A stretch of DNA of 64,000 bases from Candidatus Poribacteria bacterium. Its GTDB lineage: Bacteria > Poribacteria > WGA-4E > WGA-3G. This document shows, one piece after another, positions 59,278 through 64,000 of the stretch. Every line of letters begins with the position of its first letter. Positions within the stretch are counted from its first letter, which is position 1. The notes beneath the pieces are model-generated. The model was not told where the DNA came from. It worked only from the letters and a program-made list of their open reading frames with translations, and ran no database searches. The DNA is taken from assembly GCA_022821965.1 (NCBI GenBank), contig JAJECN010000020.1:62001-126000 (forward strand), written 5' to 3'. The position numbers and the translations under genes are program-made.

Positions 59278-60360
59278 CTAAGTTAAATCCAGCACACTCC
59301 GTGCGACTTCACCCCTTGCCAGAGCCTCAAATGCGTCATTAATCCCTTCCAAGGGATAGGTGCGTGTGACGAGTTCGTCCAGTTTAAGTTGTCCCCCTTT
59401 ATAGAGTGAGACTAAGCGTGGAAAGTCCACATGTGGTCGCGCGGTTCCATACATCGAACCGATAACCATTTTCTCCGGCATCAGCATCCGTGCGTCGAAT
59501 TCGACAGGCGTGTTCTCCGGGGCATGTCCGACGAAGACCGTTACGCCTCTGCTCCGTGTGCAGAGAATTGCTTGCCGGAATGTTTCACCGATCAACCCGA
59601 TTGCCTCAAACGCGTAGTGGACACCACGTCCGTTAGTAATCTCCTTAATCTGTTCTACCGGATCCCCTTTGGAGGCGTTAACGGTATGCGTGGCACCGAA
59701 CTGCCTACCGAGTTGAAGTTTATTGTCCAGCACATCGACGGCGATAATCGGTTCGCCGCCAGAGAGGGCGGCACCTTGGATGCAATTGAGTCCGACCCCA
59801 CCGCATCCGAAAACAGCGACTGAACTGCCGGGGGCGACTTGTGCCGTGTTGATAGCCGCACCGACACCCGTCATCACGCCACATCCGATGAGCGCGGCTT
59901 GGGCAAACGGCATGTCCTTATCAATAGGAACAACTGCGTCTTGTGGGACGAGTGTTTCAGTGCCGAATGTCCCTAATCCAGACATCTGATCAATCTCTCG
60001 TCCGCTCGATTTTATAGCCGGTTTACCTGACCCGTCGGCGGGAAGTGTACACAAATTCGGATATCCCTTCTGACACATCTCACAGTATCCACAATTCCGT
60101 TTCCATGAAAGGATAACATGATCGCCGACTTGCACTTGCGTTACATCGCTTCCGATCTCTTCTACAACACCAGCCCCTTCATGCCCCAGGATAACAGGTA
60201 ACCTGACGAAGTGCCAATCCCCCTTAACGACATGCCAATCGGAATGACAGACACCACTGGCGACCAATCGCACCCGCACCTGATTTGCCCTTGGACGCGG
60301 TAGGTCAAACTCTTCGATTTTTAAATGCGTGTCGGTTTCATATAATACTGCAGCTTTCAT
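59278..60360 (-). CDS. Zinc-dependent alcohol dehydrogenase (MDR family, class III-like)
   Basis: 360 residues. Catalytic zinc ligands Cys38 and His60 (GVCHSDWH, LGHEGAGVVEEIG) and a third Cys in ALIGCGVMTG. The structural zinc lobe has Cys90, Cys93, Cys96 and Cys104. Rossmann motif GCGGVGLN. The layout resembles S-(hydroxymethyl)glutathione and aryl-alcohol dehydrogenases, including LSWKRNCGYCEMC. It probably oxidises primary alcohols or formaldehyde adducts with NAD. ATG 60360 follows GGAGGAA. Confidence 0.9.
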   Translation of the reverse strand: MKAAVLYETDTHLKIEEFDLPRPRANQVRVRLVASGVCHSDWHVVKGDWHFVRLPVILGHEGAGVVEEIGSDVTQVQVGDHVILSWKRNCGYCEMCQKGYPNLCTLPADGSGKPAIKSSGREIDQMSGLGTFGTETLVPQDAVVPIDKDMPFAQAALIGCGVMTGVGAAINTAQVAPGSSVAVFGCGGVGLNCIQGAALSGGEPIIAVDVLDNKLQLGRQFGATHTVNASKGDPVEQIKEITNGRGVHYAFEAIGLIGETFRQAILCTRSRGVTVFVGHAPENTPVEFDARMLMPEKMVIGSMYGTARPHVDFPRLVSLYKGGQLKLDELVTRTYPLEGINDAFEALARGEVARSVLDLT

Positions 60361-60396
60361 GGGGTTCCTCCGAAGTTTTATATGGCGAAATCCAAT

Positions 60397-60948
60397 CTAC
60401 TCTTTCTGAAAATAGAGGTTGTCCTGAAGAAAAGGAATTAAGGCAAACGTTATCGCCTGTGTGTAATTTTGCCGTCTGTCCACTTCTCCGTTTGTCAAGA
60501 ATCCGCTGGCACTCTGTTTCTCTTTTGTGTTGGTATCTTTGGCGAGTTCGTCAATAATATCGCTTAGTTCGATTCCTGTCAAAAGTTTCTCGACAATCCA
60601 GTTGGGTAGTTCATACAGACCGGTCGTGCTGAAACTGTCTCGGTGTTGTGAGTCTAATATATAGATGACGGTAAATTGGAACCATCTCTTGTGCAGCTGA
60701 AGGATTCCACCTTCGATGCCGACAAAGAAGTTGGCATTGAGGAGCTGTTCATCGTTGATGCGCTTGGCGTGTTCTGCTCGGTTCTTGGCACCTGTGAATA
60801 CCTCTTCATTGATGGGTTGGGCGGAAACACCGGAATCAACGCGTAATTTGTGAATGTCCAGGGGGTTGAAAAATTTTGAAAAACTCTGCCTCGCGCTCTC
60901 AATTTTTACCCTGTTTTCTGAACCGATTAAGACTTTAGTAGTTGCCAT
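60397..60948 (-). CDS. YjjX-like inosine/xanthosine triphosphatase (DUF84 family)
   Basis: 183 residues from ATG 60948; an ATG 9 bp earlier (60957) is equally possible and no ribosome-binding site decides. Family features: KVLIGSENRVKIESARQSFS at the N-terminus, VDSGVSAQPINEEVFTGAKN, and FFVGIEGGI. YjjX-type enzymes remove non-canonical ITP/XTP from the nucleotide pool. The region upstream was separated from its former neighbour by the IS element inserted 46 bp away. Confidence 0.75.
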   Translation of the reverse strand: MATTKVLIGSENRVKIESARQSFSKFFNPLDIHKLRVDSGVSAQPINEEVFTGAKNRAEHAKRINDEQLLNANFFVGIEGGILQLHKRWFQFTVIYILDSQHRDSFSTTGLYELPNWIVEKLLTGIELSDIIDELAKDTNTKEKQSASGFLTNGEVDRRQNYTQAITFALIPFLQDNLYFQKE

Positions 60949-61065
60949 GGTTATCATTATATCACTTTTGGGAAAAGATACAAAGTGGATTTTGTCACTT
61001 ACCCCCATTTTTTTTCGAGTGTAGATTGTAGTTGATACCGTCAGGTTTGTATGTGAGAAAAGCAG

Positions 61066-62214
61066 TCAGTTTCCACGGGTCTCGGAAACCAGTGGATCTC
61101 CTCTGGGGCGTATCTCGGTGAAAAAGGAGATAAGAAAGTGTTGGTTCCATAAGTCAGTGAGAACACGTTTGATAATGGTAATCACAGAAAAACCTTTTCT
61201 GTGATTACCATTATGTGCCTTCTGCCAATGTGTAGAGGCAACCTTCTCATAACTGATAAAAAGCAATCCATAAGATAGACAGGCAGACAACCAAAGGACA
61301 TCAAGACGGGCTTGTGTTGGTTTTTTCAAGACGAGTTTTCCAAATCCGAAGCACGACTTTATATCTCGGAAACCGTGTTCAATCTGCATGCGGCGTTTGT
61401 AGCAGTGATGTATCTGATGGCCACGCAGGCGATTTGAGATAAGATACATCGGGTCTTTGAAGGTTTCATCTCTGATGATATAGAGTTGGAGCGGTATCTG
61501 CTCGTGCGTCTGATAAAGGATATGCGGATACCAGCCAGCTTCCAAGTCATCAAGTTTCTTCAGACTTCCGTCGAGCATAATACCGACATGCCTCGGGACA
61601 CGCATCACTAACGGGATATCCCGCTCCTTGAGAAACTTGATGACGTATCGCGCACGCGCAAAACCACGATCAAAGACCAGAACAGGACGTTGGCTCTGCT
61701 TCGACACCACACCTAATGCCTCTTGATAAACATAGGCACAGAAGTATTGGATGATCTCGTTATGACTCTTATAGATACCCTCGCGAATTTGTGCGTCACT
61801 GTAGATGAACCAGAACACAGGGATCGCACGATGCCGAAACGCAATCGCAACCACAACGGCTTGCCACCCAGCAATGAGTTTCGTCTCATCTACGAGCAAA
61901 TACAGATGGGCATTGCCATCCTTGGAAAACCAACTTACAACCGACACGAACCAGGCTCTCTTGAGCGCATCAATAGGCAACGGGGTTTCAAGAAAACGCA
62001 GAAACCTTTTCTGCTTAGATTTCTCCCGGGCAACAACAATCGGCAAGCGCAACGCAATCTCATTGATTCGAAACGTTCGCGCAACACTGATCGCTATCAA
62101 GACGAACAACAGATTCCGGAAAATCGGTTTTTTCAGACCAACAGATTTGAATATTTCTTGAAAACGTGTTATCATGGGTTGTGGATTTACCCGTTTTGGG
62201 TATCTCTTTTTCAT
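61066..62214 (-). CDS. IS4-family DDE transposase
   Basis: 382 residues. Catalytic Asp109 (LLVDETKL), Asp182 (LVFDRGFARARY) and Glu279 within the IS4 signature Y-x2-R-x3-E-x6-K (Y272, R275, E279, K286). The frame is complete. Start codon and the AAGGAGG site are buried in an 18-bp perfect stem (62213-62230 with 62262-62279). That should limit translation from outside transcripts. Confidence 0.95.
   Translation of the reverse strand: MKKRYPKRVNPQPMITRFQEIFKSVGLKKPIFRNLLFVLIAISVARTFRINEIALRLPIVVAREKSKQKRFLRFLETPLPIDALKRAWFVSVVSWFSKDGNAHLYLLVDETKLIAGWQAVVVAIAFRHRAIPVFWFIYSDAQIREGIYKSHNEIIQYFCAYVYQEALGVVSKQSQRPVLVFDRGFARARYVIKFLKERDIPLVMRVPRHVGIMLDGSLKKLDDLEAGWYPHILYQTHEQIPLQLYIIRDETFKDPMYLISNRLRGHQIHHCYKRRMQIEHGFRDIKSCFGFGKLVLKKPTQARLDVLWLSACLSYGLLFISYEKVASTHWQKAHNGNHRKGFSVITIIKRVLTDLWNQHFLISFFTEIRPRGDPLVSETRGN
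61172..61214. repeat. Perfect 20-bp hairpin within the transposase gene
   Basis: ATAATGGTAATCACAGAAAA (61172-61191) and its exact complement (61195-61214) are separated by ACC. It encodes transposase residues around HNGNHRKGFSVITI without breaking the frame. Confidence 0.8.
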
Positions 62215-62279
62215 AAAATACCTCCTTACATGTTTTGTGAAGTCGCTTTACAAACAGGTGCTGTAAGGAGGTATTTTAT
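62213..62279 (-). promoter_or_regulatory. Translation-masking hairpin of the transposase mRNA
   Basis: ATAAAATACCTCCTTACA (62213-62230) pairs perfectly with TGTAAGGAGGTATTTTAT (62262-62279) across a 31-base loop. On the minus strand the 3' arm holds AAGGAGG-equivalent and the start codon region, so only transcripts that begin inside the loop would leave them free. Confidence 0.65.
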
Positions 62280-62374
62280 CATAAACTCACTGAGTTTCTC
62301 ACACTTTTAATAACGAAAACCTTTCACCACAAACCTTCAGAAAAAAATGGGGGTAAGTGACAGTGGATTTTAGA

Positions 62375-62404
62375 TTGACATCTGTCCTCTAAAAGCGGTA
62401 TAAT
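62375..62404 (+). promoter_or_regulatory. Consensus promoter just outside the IS right end
   Basis: TTGACA (62375-62380), 18-base spacer, TATAAT (62399-62404), driving the 62477 gene. The IS target duplication ends only 3 bp before the -35 box, so the insertion removed or replaced any upstream elements but left the core promoter. Confidence 0.75.
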
Positions 62405-62476
62405 AAACAGGTGAAGTGGGTTTCTATAGGAACCCTGTGAGATGCCGTTAAAAAAATGTGAAAGAGGAGAATTAAC

Positions 62477-62995
62477 GTGTTTCGTTTTAACTTGCCTCGC
62501 AAGTTTATACTAAAAGGTCGGAGAATCGCGTTCGTTGGTATTTGTGTTCTTGCTATGCTTTCATGTGGGAGCGGTGTGATTCAGAATTTTGAGGGCATCC
62601 AGCTCCAATCTGACCCGCGCGTTGACAGGATTGATCTACGGATTTATCTGGTTGACAAAAACGGAATACCGCTGATATGGAACCAGAGCATTCTCAGCCC
62701 AAGTGTCGGCGTGAGTACTATCTCTGAGGCGGACTTTACTACCAGTGCCCAGGTTTACTCCATGCGCAATGGGGTGCAACATAAGAAGGTCTACGATGGA
62801 CGACTCATTGATCTCCGTTGGTCTCAGGAACTCAATCGACTGGATCGGCTCATGACTGCAGAGATTCCACGCTACTTAATAGAGGAAGATCCAGAGCGCG
62901 ATACGCCTTTAGGGATCATCACCGTTGAAATCCAGACTGAAAAACAGGGTCCCTTCTCAGATACCTTAGAAAGAACCGCCATCTACAAGTATTAA
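62477..62995 (+). CDS. Hypothetical lipoprotein
   Basis: 172 residues from GTG 62477, behind AAAGAGGAG. Lipoprotein signal IAFVGICVLAMLSC after a basic N-terminus. The mature part has a beta-rich look: RVDRIDLRIYLVDKNGIPLI, WNQSILSPSVGVSTIS, YDGRLIDLRWSQELNRL, GIITVEIQTEKQGPFSDTL. I recognise no family. It precedes an ABC-2 permease gene by 94 bp and may belong to the same envelope function. Confidence 0.65.
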   Translation: MFRFNLPRKFILKGRRIAFVGICVLAMLSCGSGVIQNFEGIQLQSDPRVDRIDLRIYLVDKNGIPLIWNQSILSPSVGVSTISEADFTTSAQVYSMRNGVQHKKVYDGRLIDLRWSQELNRLDRLMTAEIPRYLIEEDPERDTPLGIITVEIQTEKQGPFSDTLERTAIYKY

Positions 62996-63048
62996 GATGG
63001 TTGTCAGTTATTGGTTACAAGATAATTCTGTTGAACGAGAGCCTCTTA

Positions 63049-63083
63049 ACTGAAAACTGACCACTGAAAACTAAAAACTACTA
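63049..63083. repeat. Heptanucleotide tandem array (5 units)
   Basis: ACTGAAA, ACTGACC, ACTGAAA, ACTAAAA, ACTACTA in 7-base register, ending 6 bp before the permease start. It leaves no room for a normal ribosome-binding site. Confidence 0.55.
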
Positions 63084-63089
63084 AAAAAT

Positions 63090-63935
63090 ATGCCTATTCA
63101 CACACAAAACTACCGACATTGGGAAGGGACACTCAACCCCAGCCATTATACACGGTGGTGGATTATAGCGAAAGCAGAACTGAAACTGCTTGCCCAACGC
63201 AAGATTGTCCGGCTCATCGTTGCCATTCCGCCTGTTATCTACATCTTGGCTCACGCCGTAATTATCTATATTGTTAATCAGTTTCCAGGTTCCCTGCTTC
63301 CGATCAACATTGACAGTGTATTTTTCAGAAATTTCCTATTTAACGCCTCACTTTTCATCGCGCTGATTGCTGTTTTTGGGGGGTCCGGGTTAATCGCCAC
63401 GGATCTAAAGAACAACACGCTTTCCCTTTATCTATCCAAACCGATTTCATGGATCGATTACCTTATAGGGAAATTTGCTGTCATGGGTATATTGCTTGGC
63501 TGCCTTACGCTGATCCCGGGGCTTTTGCTGTTTCTTGAACACGTGCTGTTAACCGATACCTCCTTTCTAAAAGAGAATTATTGGATGCCTTTTTCAATCA
63601 TCGCCTATTCCATAATTATCATCCTCGTTTCCAGCCTGTTGATGTTGGTATTTTCATCGCTCACCTCAAACTCTCGCTATGCCATAATAGGCTTCTGCGC
63701 TGTGTGGTTCGGTACGCCTGTTATCTATGAAATCCTCAAAGTCATTACACGCACCAGCAAAGTCGCTTTAGTGTCTATTTGGGCAAACTACGACATTCTC
63801 GGCACAGCACTATTTGGCGATTCCCCCAACTATGCTATGCATTGGGTCTGGGCACTCCTCACCCAAATCGCACTGATAGCCCTCTGTCTCTTTGTCCTCC
63901 ACCGTCGGATCCGCGCTGTCGAAATTGTTAAGTAA
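63090..63935 (+). CDS. ABC-2 type transporter permease
   Basis: 281 residues with about six hydrophobic segments: IVAIPPVIYILAHAVIIYIV, FLFNASLFIALIAVFGGSGL, FAVMGILLGCLTLIPGLLLF, FSIIAYSIIIILVSSLLMLV and IALIALCLFVLHRR. The coupling element is ATDLKNNTLSLYLSKPISW, as in Na+-efflux/gliding-type and multidrug ABC-2 permeases. The ATPase partner is probably beyond the window end. It is not a close relative of the 55261/56711 pair. ATG 63090 lacks a good ribosome-binding site. Confidence 0.8.
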   Translation: MPIHTQNYRHWEGTLNPSHYTRWWIIAKAELKLLAQRKIVRLIVAIPPVIYILAHAVIIYIVNQFPGSLLPINIDSVFFRNFLFNASLFIALIAVFGGSGLIATDLKNNTLSLYLSKPISWIDYLIGKFAVMGILLGCLTLIPGLLLFLEHVLLTDTSFLKENYWMPFSIIAYSIIIILVSSLLMLVFSSLTSNSRYAIIGFCAVWFGTPVIYEILKVITRTSKVALVSIWANYDILGTALFGDSPNYAMHWVWALLTQIALIALCLFVLHRRIRAVEIVK

Positions 63936-63947
63936 CTGTTGCATCGC

Positions 63948-63967
63948 GATTCGGAGATCGCTCCTAC
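63948..63967. repeat. Dispersed 20-bp stem element, copy 2
   Basis: GATTCGGAGATCGCTCCTAC, one base different from copy 1 at 58253. With the upstream GC it forms GCGAT/ATCGC. It lies 13 bp after the permease stop. Confidence 0.5.
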
Positions 63968-64000
63968 CGGTTAGCGTAATCTTGCGCCGTTCGCGTCCCA

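Larger units (their letters stand above)
60984..62371. mobile_element. Intact IS4-family insertion sequence with 10-bp target duplication
   Basis: The element proper spans 60994-62361 (1368 bp). The ends are perfect inverted repeats, GTCACTTACCCCCATTTTTT on the left (60994 onward) and its complement ending at 62361, 21 bp in all. AGTGGATTTT is duplicated at 60984-60993 and 62362-62371, the direct trace of insertion. One transposase gene fills it. Undamaged ends, gene and duplication point to a recent insertion. Confidence 0.95.

Noticed and set aside
61723-62310. 195-codon plus-strand frame inside the IS element
   Set aside because: Antisense to the intact DDE transposase with complete catalytic residues.

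Overview
The window is a gene-dense bacterial chromosome segment with no rRNA, tRNA or CRISPR array. Its gene content is many TIM-barrel sugar isomerases, Gfo/Idh/MocA oxidoreductases, phytanoyl-CoA-type dioxygenases, LamG-domain secreted proteins, orphan periplasmic binding proteins, lipoproteins and an ECF sigma factor with a large fused domain. This profile fits Candidatus Poribacteria or a similar uncultured, carbohydrate-degrading lineage. That assignment is inference from family content; no marker gene is present. Lipobox lipoproteins, a SurA-like chaperone and periplasmic binding proteins suggest a diderm envelope.

Layout. 1-6.1 kb: mannonate dehydratase-like gene (cut by the window edge), P-loop kinase, ThDP decarboxylase, sugar isomerase and a helical-toroid glycosidase-like protein. 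6.5-8.8 kb: HNH nuclease fused to a Sel1 repeat. 9-12 kb: two more TIM-barrel isomerases and a LivJ-like binding protein. 12.5-16.7 kb: a membrane protein with glycine every fifth residue, a secreted M16-like protease, and a membrane-spanning ECF sigma factor whose C-terminus is a second M16 domain with a damaged active site. 16.8-22.5 kb: ceramidase-like hydrolase, flavin monooxygenase, second LivJ-like lipoprotein, HAD phosphatase, Gfo/Idh enzyme. 22.5-28.4 kb: four near-identical Gfo/Idh paralogues, interrupted by a small mobile element and by an Rpn-type nuclease followed by a free-standing copy of its C-terminal part. 28.5-38.8 kb: three LamG proteins and a CBM9-like protein that share one C-terminal motif, a dioxygenase, a DNA methyltransferase, SDRs, a polytopic membrane protein and an acetoacetate decarboxylase-like enzyme. 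39-46.6 kb: a Cu/Zn-SOD-like lipoprotein with a 200-residue insertion, an enolase-superfamily dehydratase, a SurA/TPR pair, a Met-Asp repeat lipoprotein and a two-heme cytochrome P460-like lipoprotein. 46.6-60.9 kb: GH13 amylase, TIG/LysM-like lipoprotein, a catabolic cluster (FAH hydrolase, Gfo/Idh, Ldh, dioxygenase), DMF-type protein, paired ABC-2 permeases, SDR, alcohol dehydrogenase, YjjX-like NTPase. 61-62.4 kb: an intact IS4-family insertion sequence with a 10-bp target duplication. The end holds a lipoprotein and a third ABC-2 permease.

How the genes may work together. Much of the window reads as uptake and catabolism of sugars and sugar acids: dehydratases, SDR/Gfo/Ldh dehydrogenases and an FAH hydrolase, plus secreted carbohydrate-binding proteins. 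The strongest candidates for undescribed biology are (1) the M16 protease / membrane-tethered sigma-pseudoprotease pair, (2) the Rpn nuclease with an internal start and a duplicated stand-alone C-terminal protein, (3) a shared C-terminal tag on exported proteins of different folds, and (4) the split SOD lipoprotein. Non-coding DNA carries a small inverted-repeat element family (AGGACTTACGCA ends, four copies), degenerate heptanucleotide arrays and two possible structured leaders.
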